Made by a program: the position numbers and the translations under genes. From contig NZ_CP034464.1 of NCBI RefSeq assembly GCF_003955735.1, forward strand, positions 434,001-498,000: a stretch of 64,000 nt of DNA. Direction: 5' to 3'. The notes below the pieces were generated by a model. It was not told the origin of the DNA. It worked only from the letters and a program-made list of their open reading frames with translations, and did no database searches. This document shows, one piece after another, positions 9,327-18,765 of the stretch; the first letter of the stretch is position 1; every line of letters starts with the position of its first letter. This DNA is from Undibacterium parvum. Lineage in GTDB: Bacteria > Pseudomonadota > Gammaproteobacteria > Burkholderiales > Burkholderiaceae_D.

Positions 9327-12300
9327 ATGCACTTTTCACACTACTTCATCAAACGCCCTATTTTCGCGATTGTTCTATCAATCCTTCTAACGTTAATCGG
9401 TGCCGTCGCTGCCTTTAAACTCCCTATTTCAGAATTTCCCGAAATCGTACCACCGACCGTCACAGTCAAGGCGAGTTACCCTGGCGCATCTGCGCAGGAG
9501 ATTGCTGAAACGGTTGCCGCGCCGATTGAGCAAGAACTCAATGGCGTCGATGGTATGTTATATCTTTCATCCCAGTCAGTTGGCGACGGTAAGCTAGTTA
9601 TCAGCGTCGTATTTAAACCCGGCACCAATATCGACGACGCGCAATCTTTAGTGCAGAACCGGGTCGCGATTGCGGATTCTCGGCTTCCTGAGGAAGTTCG
9701 ACGTCAGGGTATCGCCGTCAAGAAAGCGTCGCCAGATCAATTGATGGTGGTGATGTTCGCTTCGCCCAAAGGTACCCACGATCAACAATACATCTCCAAT
9801 TTCGTCAGTGCCAAAGTGAAGGACGCGTTGAGCCGCCTCGATGGTGTTGGCGATATTTACACCCGCGGCGCACGCGATTTTTCGATGCGTATCTGGCTCG
9901 ATCCAGCACGTGTGGCTAATATGGGGCTGACACCATCAGAAGTGGTTGCCGCTATACGGCGCTCTAACGTGCAGGTAGCCGCCGGTGTACTAAACCAACC
10001 GCCGGGCGGTAGTGATGGCGCTTTTCAGATTCAAGTACAGGCACAAGGTCGGCTGCGTGATGTGGAGGAGTTCAAATCCATCATAGTCGCAACGCAAACT
10101 GACGGTGCCATCGTACGCTTGCGTGATGTCGCACGTGTCGAAATGGGTGCGCAAGATTATACGGAGAGTGGTTTTGTCGATGGACAGAATGCGGTTGCCT
10201 TAAGCATCAGCCAAAAACCAGGGTCGAATGCCTTAGCTACAGCAGATCGAATACTCGCACAACTGGAAAAACTTAAAATCGATTTCCCCGACGATTTGAC
10301 CTTTAATGCACACTACAACCCGACCGATTTCATTCGAGCATCAATCGACAAAGTCAGGGATACGATTTTCGAAGCAGCCCTATTGGTTTGCTTGACTGTA
10401 CTTCTGTTTCTGGGATCATGGCGTGCCGCAGTGATACCTATTTTAGCAATTCCTGTCTCGCTCATCGGCACCTTCGCAGTAATGGCCGGGTTAGGCTTTT
10501 CAATCAACACCTTGTCTTTGTTTGGCTTGGTGCTAGCAATAGGTATCGTAGTGGACGATGCTATCGTCGTGGTTGAAAACGTCGAACGCCATATTGAGGA
10601 AGGCCTGAATCCGGCAGATGCCGCGCGTCGTAGCATGAGTGAGGTCGGCTCTGCACTGATTGCCATTGCACTTGTCCTTGTTGCTGTATTCATTCCTACT
10701 GCATTTATAGATGGTATTTCCGGCATGTTCTATCGACAGTTCGCAGTCACGATTGCCGCATCTACAGTGATTTCAGCGATGGTGTCACTGACGCTCTCAC
10801 CTGCTCTAGCAGCATTACTACTGAAGCCCAAACACAGCCAACACGGCGATAGCATTGGTGAGCGATGGATGTCAGTTTTTAACCGTGGTTTTGGGCGATT
10901 GTCTGATCGTTATACTCAACTGATCGGATTTACCTTGTCACGCCGCTGGTTAATGCTGCCGTTGTATGTTGGTCTGGTTGGACTCACAGTCTGGCGCTTT
11001 GTAGCCACGCCCACTGGCTTTGTTCCGCAGCTTGATCGTGGTTATGCAATTGTGTCGATTCAGCTACCTCCCGGCTCGACATTGGAACGCACGACTCAAG
11101 TGACCCACGAGGTAACCCAACGATTACTGAAGCAACAAGGTGTGGCGCACACAGCCGCCTTTGCCGGCACCGATGGCGCAACATTTACAGCTGCACCGAA
11201 TGCTGCCGTCATTTTTACAATCTTCAAGGATTTTAACGAGCGTGCGGGATATCACCTTGATGGCCCCGCGATGTTAGCGGCCATGCGCAAGACGCTGGCA
11301 CCAATCAGCAATGCACGTGTCATGGTGATTCCGCCACCGGCGGTACGAGGAATCGGGACCGGAGGTGGCTTCAAGTTACAGATCCGCGACATCAATGGTC
11401 AGGGTCCGCAGGCGTTACAGGCGGTTGCCCGCGAATTGGTTGAACACGCGTCTAAGCTACCCTCGGTTGCAAGCGCCTTTACCCCATTTAACGCAATGAC
11501 GCCACAGCTCAAGGTCGACATCGACCGTACCAAGTCAGAGTTGTTGGGCGTTACCCCTGATCGTGTAAATGAAATGCTACAAGCCTATATGGGATCGGTG
11601 TTCGTTAACGACATGAATTTAATGGGGAGAGTCTGGCGTGTCACCGCGCAAGCTGATTCAAGCTATCGACGAAACGTTGACGATTTAGCCGCACTGAAGA
11701 CGCGCAGCAGCAACGGAGCCATGGTTCCATTGGGTAGCTTGGCTAGCTTTCAACAAACAACCGCCGCCTACCGCGTGCCACGCTACAATTTATTTCCAAC
11801 AGCAGAACTTCAAGGAAGTAGCAAGCCGGGCTTCTCAACCGGTGAAACAATCGCGGCCATGGAATCTATGTTGGCGGCACGTCTGCCTGCAGGATTCGAC
11901 TATGAATGGACCGAGCTTGCGCTGCAAGAAAAGCAAGCCGGCAGCAGCACTTTGATTGCATTAACGCTTGCCGTGGTGTTCGTTTACCTGTTGCTGGCGG
12001 CGCTATTCGAAAGCTGGCTGTTACCCCTATCGGTGGTAATGATAGTGCCGATGTGCATTTTGGCAGCTCTTACCGGTGTGTGGTTGCGTGGAATGGACAA
12101 CAACGTCCTGACTCAAATCGGCTTTGTCGTATTAATTGGGCTCGCCGCTAAGAACGCTATTTTGATTGTTGAGTTTGCACGTCAAGCGTTTAACGATGGA
12201 GCCACCGCTCGCGAAGCAGCAATCGCAGCGGCGCATGCAAGATTGAGGCCCATACTGATGACCTCACTCGCTTTCCTGATGGGTGTATTACCTCTAGCAT

Positions 12301-12476
12301 ACTCGACTGGACCAGGAGCAGAGATGCGCCAATCCGTCGGCACTGCAGTCTTTACCGGAATGATCGGCGTAACCGTTTTCGGACTGTTATTTACGCCCTT
12401 GTTCTTCGCTTTGTTGGCTCGCCGAAAAACTAAAAGTGTAGAAAAAGTAACGCACGAAATCGGAGCTAAAGTATGA
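9327..12476 (+). CDS. RND multidrug efflux permease, HAE1 family (MexF-like)
   Basis: A 1049-residue proton-driven trimeric inner-membrane pump with the normal HAE1 length and 12 transmembrane helices. It starts MHFSHYFIKRPIFA, a MexF-type N-terminus, and has PPTVTVKASYPGAS in the first porter subdomain. The proton-relay aspartates lie in helix 4 (IGIVVDDAIVVVENVE, about residues 405-420). The second-half mirror block GFVVLIGLAAKNAILIVEFA is near 930-950. Similarity of blocks such as ELQGSSKPGFSTG to MexF/BpeF pumps suggests chloramphenicol, trimethoprim or fluoroquinolone type substrates, but this is inference. The stop overlaps the start of the outer-membrane factor gene (ATGA at 12473), indicating translational coupling. 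Confidence 0.94.
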   Translation: MHFSHYFIKRPIFAIVLSILLTLIGAVAAFKLPISEFPEIVPPTVTVKASYPGASAQEIAETVAAPIEQELNGVDGMLYLSSQSVGDGKLVISVVFKPGTNIDDAQSLVQNRVAIADSRLPEEVRRQGIAVKKASPDQLMVVMFASPKGTHDQQYISNFVSAKVKDALSRLDGVGDIYTRGARDFSMRIWLDPARVANMGLTPSEVVAAIRRSNVQVAAGVLNQPPGGSDGAFQIQVQAQGRLRDVEEFKSIIVATQTDGAIVRLRDVARVEMGAQDYTESGFVDGQNAVALSISQKPGSNALATADRILAQLEKLKIDFPDDLTFNAHYNPTDFIRASIDKVRDTIFEAALLVCLTVLLFLGSWRAAVIPILAIPVSLIGTFAVMAGLGFSINTLSLFGLVLAIGIVVDDAIVVVENVERHIEEGLNPADAARRSMSEVGSALIAIALVLVAVFIPTAFIDGISGMFYRQFAVTIAASTVISAMVSLTLSPALAALLLKPKHSQHGDSIGERWMSVFNRGFGRLSDRYTQLIGFTLSRRWLMLPLYVGLVGLTVWRFVATPTGFVPQLDRGYAIVSIQLPPGSTLERTTQVTHEVTQRLLKQQGVAHTAAFAGTDGATFTAAPNAAVIFTIFKDFNERAGYHLDGPAMLAAMRKTLAPISNARVMVIPPPAVRGIGTGGGFKLQIRDINGQGPQALQAVARELVEHASKLPSVASAFTPFNAMTPQLKVDIDRTKSELLGVTPDRVNEMLQAYMGSVFVNDMNLMGRVWRVTAQADSSYRRNVDDLAALKTRSSNGAMVPLGSLASFQQTTAAYRVPRYNLFPTAELQGSSKPGFSTGETIAAMESMLAARLPAGFDYEWTELALQEKQAGSSTLIALTLAVVFVYLLLAALFESWLLPLSVVMIVPMCILAALTGVWLRGMDNNVLTQIGFVVLIGLAAKNAILIVEFARQAFNDGATAREAAIAAAHARLRPILMTSLAFLMGVLPLAYSTGPGAEMRQSVGTAVFTGMIGVTVFGLLFTPLFFALLARRKTKSVEKVTHEIGAKV

Positions 12477-13915
12477 AAAACACGATGAAGTTTCCATTAA
12501 AAACGAGTTTATCTGTGTTGTTGTCAACGCTCTTTCTTGGCGCGTGTTCCAGCGTAGCCTCCTACAAGGCACCGCTTCTAGATAGCAATCATGTATCGAC
12601 CTTGCCATCAGCGATCACGAGCAAGTCACTTCAACGCGGCACACCGCCTGCTTTATGGTGGAAGCAGTTTGGCGATGTCCAGCTAGAAACACTGGTTGAA
12701 CTGGCATGGCGAAATAATTATGATTTACGTACAGCGGTAGCAAGACTTTCAGGTAGTCGTGAACAGTTGCAGGTCGCCCAGAGCGCACTCATACCCAACG
12801 CTAGTCTCGATGCTGGTTCAAACCATACAAAGCTCGCAGCAATCGAAAGCCGCAGCGGCTCCCCCACCATTGTCAGCCCCCTTCAATGGCAGATGTCGCT
12901 GGCTTGGGAGTTGGATCTTTTTGGGCGTGTTAGCCACAGTATCGAGGCTGCACAAGCCTCGGTTGAGGAACGTTCTGCCCTTCGTGACGATGTTCGGCGC
13001 GTGATTCTCGCGCACGTAGTTGAAGCCTATCTTGACTTACGTGGTGCTCAGATGCTAAGTGCATCCATCCAAGCGCAAGTTGACAACCAAACCAGTTCAT
13101 TGAAGCTGATTCGTGACCGTGAAACTTTTGGTAGTGCGTCGTCATCGGAGCGTCTACGCTTTGAGGCACAGCTTCGACTGCTTAGCTCGCGCTTGCCTAG
13201 CTTGATCGCGCAAGAACGTTCAGCCCGAAACCGCCTGGCGACACTGACCGGGCAAAGGCTCGACGCACCACAATTGGCGTTACTGGATCAACCTATTACG
13301 ATAAAACTGCCGCAGACAATCATAACGGACGAACCGGCGCAGCTTTTGCTCCGCCGCCCAGACCTGAAGGCAGCGGAACGAGCGCTGGCAGTGGCCACTG
13401 CAAGGGAAGGCATCGCTTACGCCGAGCTGTTTCCGAGAATTAGTCTGTCGGCCCTCGTCGGTAGTTCTGGCGTGGCAGGTAACTGGCTGACTGGCGACGC
13501 GAGTCGCTGGCGCGTGGGTGCAACGTCTTCATGGTCTTTGTTTGACGCCGGCGCACGCCGTGCTCAATTCCGTGCCGCTGGAGCGGAAGTTCAGGCCGCG
13601 TTAGCCAACTTCGACAAAGTTGTCGCCGTTGCTCTCGAGGAGACCGATACCGCCCTCTCAACCTGGGGGCAACTTCGCAAGCGTAATGATGAGTTACATA
13701 TCGCCCTAAGTCTAGCCCAGGAGAGCGTTCGGTTATCGCGCTTGCGCTACGATGAAGGGATGGAAAGCCTTCTCAATACCCTAGAATCGGAACGAATCGC
13801 GCTGGCAACCAATGAGCAATTCATTAGCGCAAAACGCGACTTCGCTATAAGCACAGCACGCTCCTATTTCGCGCTTGCGGGTGGCTTTGATGTCGGCAAT
13901 GCCGTTAGTAAATAG
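12473..13915 (+). CDS. Outer-membrane efflux channel lipoprotein (NodT/OprN type)
   Basis: A 480-residue outer-membrane factor that completes the tripartite pump. It has a lipoprotein signal ending LGACSS (Cys about residue 25). The two repeated OEP domains contain LVELAWRNNYDLRTAVAR near 80, the AWELDLFGR motif near 145, a LLLRRPDLKAAERAL block near 290, and SWSLFDAGARRAQFRAA near 355. These are hallmarks of the RND outer-membrane lipoprotein group. The ATG at 12473 overlaps the pump stop by four bases, so the gene is co-translated with it. The product should form the trimeric TolC-like duct. Confidence 0.93.
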   Translation: MKNTMKFPLKTSLSVLLSTLFLGACSSVASYKAPLLDSNHVSTLPSAITSKSLQRGTPPALWWKQFGDVQLETLVELAWRNNYDLRTAVARLSGSREQLQVAQSALIPNASLDAGSNHTKLAAIESRSGSPTIVSPLQWQMSLAWELDLFGRVSHSIEAAQASVEERSALRDDVRRVILAHVVEAYLDLRGAQMLSASIQAQVDNQTSSLKLIRDRETFGSASSSERLRFEAQLRLLSSRLPSLIAQERSARNRLATLTGQRLDAPQLALLDQPITIKLPQTIITDEPAQLLLRRPDLKAAERALAVATAREGIAYAELFPRISLSALVGSSGVAGNWLTGDASRWRVGATSSWSLFDAGARRAQFRAAGAEVQAALANFDKVVAVALEETDTALSTWGQLRKRNDELHIALSLAQESVRLSRLRYDEGMESLLNTLESERIALATNEQFISAKRDFAISTARSYFALAGGFDVGNAVSK

Positions 13916-13933
13916 ACGAGCAATCGTCGTTCG

Positions 13934-14767
13934 ATGGCACCCAAAATTTTAAGTTATACAATGTATACAAACACAGAAAAACCAACAACAAATCACATTC
14001 CGATTACCACTATTGATGCGCAAAATGACATTCAGCAGACGATACCGGTTCGACCACAATTACCAGCTGTAGTGACTGCACGCGAACAACTCAGTAGGGC
14101 TCGGATTCGGCTCACCTTCAGTGGTGATGATGTGGCGACATTTATTCGTAATAAGGCAGCGCAAGCGCCCGGCAATTGGGTAAAGCTCTTCGTGCCGTCC
14201 TCAAATGGAGAGATTGTTGGCCGTGCCTACACGCTGCGTAAGTTTGATCTCTGCATGGGAACTTTCGAAATAGATTTTTTCACCCATGAAAACGGGCCTG
14301 CTTCGTCTTGGGCGAATTCGGCACAAGTCGGCGATACCATAACGTTTGCCGGCCCTCGTGATGGTGGATTTGCTCTTAATCCAATATCAGAATGGCTTGT
14401 TCTCATCGGAGACGAGACTTGTTTATCCGCGATACAAGTTATCTTGTCTAATCTACCATCCGACTTACCTGGTACTGTCTTGATTGAAGTCGATGATCCT
14501 GATGAACATAAGCCATTCTTTGTAGGGAAAAATATGAAACTACAATGGATCAAGCGTACTCATAACCCATTGAAAACCGATGATGCATTAACCAAGTCAC
14601 TCAGTAATATGGAAAAGCTTTCAGGCTTCGGCCAAGCATGGGTGGCCGGTGAGTCCAGTAGCGTCATGGTGATACGTACGTTTCTACAAGAAAAATGGAA
14701 ATTGGACAAAGAGTCGATTCGCACGAAGGGCTACTGGAAAAAGGGAGTGACACATTTTCGTTCATAG
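13934..14767 (+). CDS. Siderophore-interacting flavoprotein (SIP/ViuB-like)
   Basis: A 277-residue protein. Residues about 50-160 form a ferredoxin-reductase-like FAD-binding barrel (AREQLSRARIRLTF, then GRAYTLRKFD, the flavin-binding R-x-Y-T/S pattern). Residues about 165-275 match the SIP C-terminal domain (ISEWLVLIGDETCLSAIQVI and WVAGESSSVMVIRTFL, ending KGYWKKGVTHF). Relatives bind ferric siderophores in the cytoplasm and reduce the iron with NAD(P)H. It begins 18 bases after the NodT-type gene and is probably in the efflux operon. An alternative in-frame ATG lies at 13961; neither start has a strong ribosome site. Linking a pump to siderophore reduction hints at export of an iron-binding compound, or only a general redox role; both are inference. 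Confidence 0.82.
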   Translation: MAPKILSYTMYTNTEKPTTNHIPITTIDAQNDIQQTIPVRPQLPAVVTAREQLSRARIRLTFSGDDVATFIRNKAAQAPGNWVKLFVPSSNGEIVGRAYTLRKFDLCMGTFEIDFFTHENGPASSWANSAQVGDTITFAGPRDGGFALNPISEWLVLIGDETCLSAIQVILSNLPSDLPGTVLIEVDDPDEHKPFFVGKNMKLQWIKRTHNPLKTDDALTKSLSNMEKLSGFGQAWVAGESSSVMVIRTFLQEKWKLDKESIRTKGYWKKGVTHFRS

Positions 14768-14945
14768 CCATTCGCGAATGATTGTTCACTTCTCGGGTAA
14801 AGGGAGTGAACCGACGTTAGTACGGCAAAACTACATTTATTCAAACGAGATAATTTTAGAGACGAACAGTTCAAAACTGAAACGGTAGTTTGTAATGTTC
14901 TAATTTGCAAAATTCACACGAGTACAAGAAGATAAATGAAAGAAC

Positions 14946-15653
14946 ATGATGATTAATTTTTCTGCTTTTCCTATTACAAAAAAATGGCCCCCTACTCGGC
15001 CTAACGACATTCAACTTTACTCGCTGCCGACGCCTAATGGCGTCAAAATATCGATTATGTTAGAAGAAACTGGGTTGGCATATGAATCTCATCTGGTAGA
15101 TTTCTCAAACAATGATCAAATGTCAGCTGAATTTTTGTCCTTAAACCCAAACAACAAAATTCCAGCGCTCCTCGACCCTAATGGCCCAAAACACAAACCC
15201 TTTCCTCTTTTCGAATCAGGAGCGATTTTGCTCTATTTGGCAGATAAGACAGGTCGTTTTTTACCGTTAGATCCCGCCGAAAGGTATGAGACGATTCAGT
15301 GGCTGATGTTCCAGATAGGAGGCATTGGTCCGATGTTTGGTCAACTGGGCTTTTTCCACAAATTTGCAGGCAAAGAATATGAAGACAAGCGACCGAGGGA
15401 TCGTTACGTGACGGAGTCGAAACGCCTCCTGAATGTCTTAAATAACCGGTTGGAGAACCGCAATTGGATGATGGGAGATACTTACACGATTGCAGACATC
15501 GCTATCTTTCCGTGGGTGCGTAATTTAGTCGGCCCCTATGGAGCCGCCGATTTGGTGGGTATTGAGGACTTTCCACACGTTATTCGAGTATTAGATAGCT
15601 TCACAGTTCGACCAGCGGTTATAAGAGGCCTTGAAGTACCCAGACGCACCTGA
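14946..15653 (+). CDS. Glutathione S-transferase, Nu class / YghU-YfcG type
   Basis: A 235-residue cytosolic GST. The N-terminal thioredoxin fold has QLYSLPTPNGVKISIMLEE (about residues 22-40), the TPNG pattern of the YfcG/YghU (Nu) class in which the Thr and Asn contact glutathione. NKIPALLDP and the ESGAILLYLADKTG block (GSH gamma-glutamyl site) follow. The all-alpha domain (about 110-225) has GDTYTIADIAIFPWV, the conserved N-capping box. YfcG-type enzymes act as disulfide-bond reductases on glutathione more than as conjugating enzymes. The next gene, 187 bases on, is glutathione reductase, supporting a thiol redox role. Two adjacent ATG codons (14946 and 14949) could serve as start. Confidence 0.9.
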   Translation: MMINFSAFPITKKWPPTRPNDIQLYSLPTPNGVKISIMLEETGLAYESHLVDFSNNDQMSAEFLSLNPNNKIPALLDPNGPKHKPFPLFESGAILLYLADKTGRFLPLDPAERYETIQWLMFQIGGIGPMFGQLGFFHKFAGKEYEDKRPRDRYVTESKRLLNVLNNRLENRNWMMGDTYTIADIAIFPWVRNLVGPYGAADLVGIEDFPHVIRVLDSFTVRPAVIRGLEVPRRT

Positions 15654-15840
15654 AGTTGGATTGGAAGAAATGCACTCCAAATGGTTAAGTGAGCGTTATA
15701 CCAAACCAATTTTTCTTTGTGCTATGAGCATAGTGATTTCCCGCACAACAGGATCAGTTTAATTAGAGTGTTTTTCATATTTGAAAACGACAGATTTACG
15801 GAAGTCCTGGCATGAAACTTAATAGAGATAGAGGACTGCA

Positions 15841-17193
15841 ATGGGCGTTGAAATGTTTGATTTATTAGTAATCGGTGGTGGCAGTGGTGGTGTACGCGCT
15901 GCGCGTATGGCAGCACAGAAAGGTGCACGCGTCGCTTTAATTGAAGGTGGCGATTTAGGCGGCACTTGCGTCAATGTCGGCTGTATTCCCAAAAAACTCT
16001 ATAGCTATGCAGCGAACTATTCAGAGTCTTTCGATGAGGCGCCTGGCTTTGGTTGGTCGATTTCTGAAAAGCCAAAATTAGACTGGGAACTGTTGAAAGC
16101 CAACCGAAGCAAAGAAATTTTTCGTCTCAATGCAGTATATGCAAATCTACTGCGCGATGCCGGGGTATTGATGATTGCCGGTTGGGCCAAGATAGTCAAT
16201 AGCAATACGGTGCAAGTCAACGGCGTTGAGTATCATGCCAAAACATTGTTGATCGCCACTGGCGGTACCCCAATGGTACCGGAAATTGCAGGAGCAGAAC
16301 ATGTGATCACGTCCAACGACATGTTTGATCTTGCGACATTTCCTAAACGATTGTTGGTCGTGGGCGGTGGATATATCGCTTGCGAATTTGCGTCCATATT
16401 TAACGGGCTTGGTGCGCAAGTCACTCAACTTTATCGCGGCGACCAAATATTGCGCGGCTTTGACGATGATGTGCGTCAATTTCTTGCGTCAGAAATGCGT
16501 AAATCTGGCGTGGATTTACGCATCAATGCCTATGTCGCTGCGATTAGCAAATCGGAAAATGGACTGATCGTCAGTTTAAAAGACGGCCAGACAATACAAG
16601 TCGATACTGTCTTGTATGCCATTGGGCGCATACCGAATATTCAAGGTTTAGGGCTGAAAGCGAACGATATTGCGCAAAGTTCCGATGGTGCAATTAAAGT
16701 AAACGATCAATATCAAACATCCGTCCCCGGCATTTATGCGCTGGGAGATGTCACTGCTCGAATTCAGCTAACTCCAGTCGCATTAGGTGAAGCAATGACC
16801 CTAGTGGATCATCTGTACGGCAAAAAGCAAATGCAGATGGATTACGATTTCATCCCGACAGCTGTCTTCACTCATCCAAACGTTGCCACGGTCGGATATA
16901 GCGAATCTGATGCACAAAAAACATTCGGCAAAATACGCGTTTATCGCAGCGAATTTAAAGCACTTAAACACACCTTAAGCGGCAGCACAGAACGGTCAAT
17001 GATGAAACTCATCGTCGATGATGTAACTGATCGCGTGGTCGGAATGCACATGGTGGGGGCTGATGCTGGCGAAGTCATCCAAGGATTTACCGTCGCCATG
17101 AAAGCAGGCGCTACCAAAGCCGTGTTTGACAGCACAATCGGCATTCATCCTACTGCGGCAGAAGAGTTTGTGACGATGAGAATCGTTACTTAA
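15841..17193 (+). CDS. gor: Glutathione-disulfide reductase
   Basis: A 450-residue FAD/NAD(P)-dependent disulfide oxidoreductase that reduces GSSG with NADPH. The FAD site is VIGGGSGG near residues 10-17. The redox-active disulfide is in GGTCVNVGCIPKK (Cys43 and Cys48). The NADPH-binding GGGYIACEFA block lies near 178-187, the second FAD motif is YALGDVT near 300, and the catalytic His-Glu of the dimer interface is in GIHPTAAEEF near 437. The spacing VNVGC with the HPTxxEE ending distinguishes glutathione reductase from lipoamide dehydrogenase and mercuric reductase. The second start candidate is Met5. The gene follows a YfcG-type GST and works with it to keep the glutathione pool reduced. 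Confidence 0.93.
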   Translation: MGVEMFDLLVIGGGSGGVRAARMAAQKGARVALIEGGDLGGTCVNVGCIPKKLYSYAANYSESFDEAPGFGWSISEKPKLDWELLKANRSKEIFRLNAVYANLLRDAGVLMIAGWAKIVNSNTVQVNGVEYHAKTLLIATGGTPMVPEIAGAEHVITSNDMFDLATFPKRLLVVGGGYIACEFASIFNGLGAQVTQLYRGDQILRGFDDDVRQFLASEMRKSGVDLRINAYVAAISKSENGLIVSLKDGQTIQVDTVLYAIGRIPNIQGLGLKANDIAQSSDGAIKVNDQYQTSVPGIYALGDVTARIQLTPVALGEAMTLVDHLYGKKQMQMDYDFIPTAVFTHPNVATVGYSESDAQKTFGKIRVYRSEFKALKHTLSGSTERSMMKLIVDDVTDRVVGMHMVGADAGEVIQGFTVAMKAGATKAVFDSTIGIHPTAAEEFVTMRIVT

Positions 17194-17357
17194 AGGTAAT
17201 GTCAAACGCAGAAGATTCGACGCACTTGCCGATTTATTTGGATGGGACTTTTGAGTATTTGGTGGGTTGTTGGGTTGAGGTTTTTGCTTGATTAGATGCC
17301 AATATTTGTTAGTTCCAAAAATTGATCGAAGCTGATCCCTGTCGCGCAAAGTGCAAA

Positions 17358-18251
17358 CTAATTCAAGATAAGCTGGTTAGCCAAATGTGCGAACACGGTA
17401 GACACGCGCCTGAGATGTCTCGATTCCGTGTGTGTGAGTAGCCAGAGTTCAGTTTGGTTCTCGTCGAGCGCATCGGTAATTTGTCGCAGTTCACTACGAT
17501 GCTGGCCTAAGAATAGCGGGACAATACCGACACCCACGCCCTGCGCCACAAATTCAGCGACGGTTAAGATACTGCTGACCCGATATTGCGGCTGCACTTT
17601 CGGAAAGTATTTTTTTCTCCACAATACCGAGGGGTGCTCTGGCAGAGCATCATCAGGAGCTATCCATGCACTATTCTGTGCACGGACATCGTCCAAATTT
17701 TGGATACCACTTTTTGCTGACGCAAACAAGGCAATTCGGATAGGGCCGATACGCTTTCCGACTAAATGTTGTGGTGGCTTTTTCGTGGCGCGCAACGCGA
17801 TATCTGCATCTCTGCGAGTCAGATTGGCCAGTTCATTTCCCGTATGCATTTCAAGCTCAAGCAGTGGGTGTGCCACTCGTAAGGATGGGAGTACGCCAGC
17901 GACCAGACCATGCAAAATGGTGTCGGTCGTGGAAAGGCGCACGGTGCCAGAGACCTGATCGGGCACAAGCTGGGCGGCAGAACGTGCTGATTCCAGCTCG
18001 CGCTCTAATTGCTCTGCATGAGCGGTCAACACTTGCGCCAGCTCCAACGCCAAATAGCCGTTGCGTGATCTGGCAAAGAGCTGTTGCCCCAAGCCACGCT
18101 CTATGCGCTGTATTGAACGAAAGACAGTCGACGCATCCAGCGCCAGACGTTCCCCCGCCGCCGCGAGCGTGCCACCTCGATTCAAAGCCAACACCAACTC
18201 AAGATCGGCCGCACTTAGTTTGTATTGCGTTTTCGAAATCATAGAATTCAC
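17358..18251 (-). CDS. LysR-family transcriptional regulator
   Basis: A 297-residue LTTR. The helix-turn-helix is near residues 12-70 (LELVLALNRGGTLAAAGERL, then LDASTVFRSIQRIERGLGQQL), and the effector domain (about 95-290) contains GTVRLSTTDTILHGL and LTRRDADIALR. The SALR-like block places it among regulators resembling those of small oxidoreductase or transport genes. It is divergent from the DoxX gene at 18321 with only about 69 bases between, so it very likely controls the DoxX-GST pair. Start candidates are at 18251 and 18242. Confidence 0.9.
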   Translation of the reverse strand: MNSMISKTQYKLSAADLELVLALNRGGTLAAAGERLALDASTVFRSIQRIERGLGQQLFARSRNGYLALELAQVLTAHAEQLERELESARSAAQLVPDQVSGTVRLSTTDTILHGLVAGVLPSLRVAHPLLELEMHTGNELANLTRRDADIALRATKKPPQHLVGKRIGPIRIALFASAKSGIQNLDDVRAQNSAWIAPDDALPEHPSVLWRKKYFPKVQPQYRVSSILTVAEFVAQGVGVGIVPLFLGQHRSELRQITDALDENQTELWLLTHTESRHLRRVSTVFAHLANQLILN

Positions 18252-18320
18252 ATTTGCCTATTTTGTATGCGTGAAGGCAATCATATACTGAAGACCTTAA
18301 CAACTCAATGGAGCAACGAA

Positions 18321-18752
18321 ATGAATAATGAAATGAACAAAGAAATGAAAAATACTTCGACCCAATACGGCATCAGCTTATTACGCGTTAGCCTGGGCAT
18401 CATGTGGCTGGCGCATGCCGGTTTAAAGTATTTCGTTTTTACGTTGCCGGGCACTGCCGGGTATTTTGAAAGTATCGGTTTTGCCGGATTTTTGGCGTAT
18501 CCGGTATTTGCTGCCGAACTTTTCGGTGGCATCGCCTTAATTTTTGGCCTCTACGCCAGGCAAATTTCATTGGCGCTAGTGCCTGTCATGTTGACCGCGA
18601 CATGGGTACATCTGCCAAATGGTTGGGGCCACACTAGCCCAGGCGGTGGTTGGGAATACCCACTATTTCTCAGCATCGCCTCGATCTCACTTTGGTTGAT
18701 TGGCGATGGCAGTTTTGCCGCCCGCCGCAGCCAACGCTTTATTTTTTCTTAA
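18321..18752 (+). CDS. DoxX-family inner-membrane protein
   Basis: A 143-residue protein with four hydrophobic helices. The DoxX pattern is clear: ISLLRVSLGIMWLAHAGLKY in helix 1, then GFAGFLAYPVFAAELFGGIA, and the GLYARQISLALVPVML segment. The C-terminal half has the HLPNGWGHTSPGGGWEYPL block typical of the family. DoxX-type proteins take part in membrane redox and thiol stress responses in several bacteria, but their reaction is not established for this group. I chose ATG 18321 because GGAG lies at 18310, about eight bases upstream; longer frames in this phase have no ribosome site. It is followed by a GST gene after 13 bases, and both face the LysR gene. Confidence 0.88.
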   Translation: MNNEMNKEMKNTSTQYGISLLRVSLGIMWLAHAGLKYFVFTLPGTAGYFESIGFAGFLAYPVFAAELFGGIALIFGLYARQISLALVPVMLTATWVHLPNGWGHTSPGGGWEYPLFLSIASISLWLIGDGSFAARRSQRFIFS

Positions 18753-18765
18753 TGAGGAGAACAAC

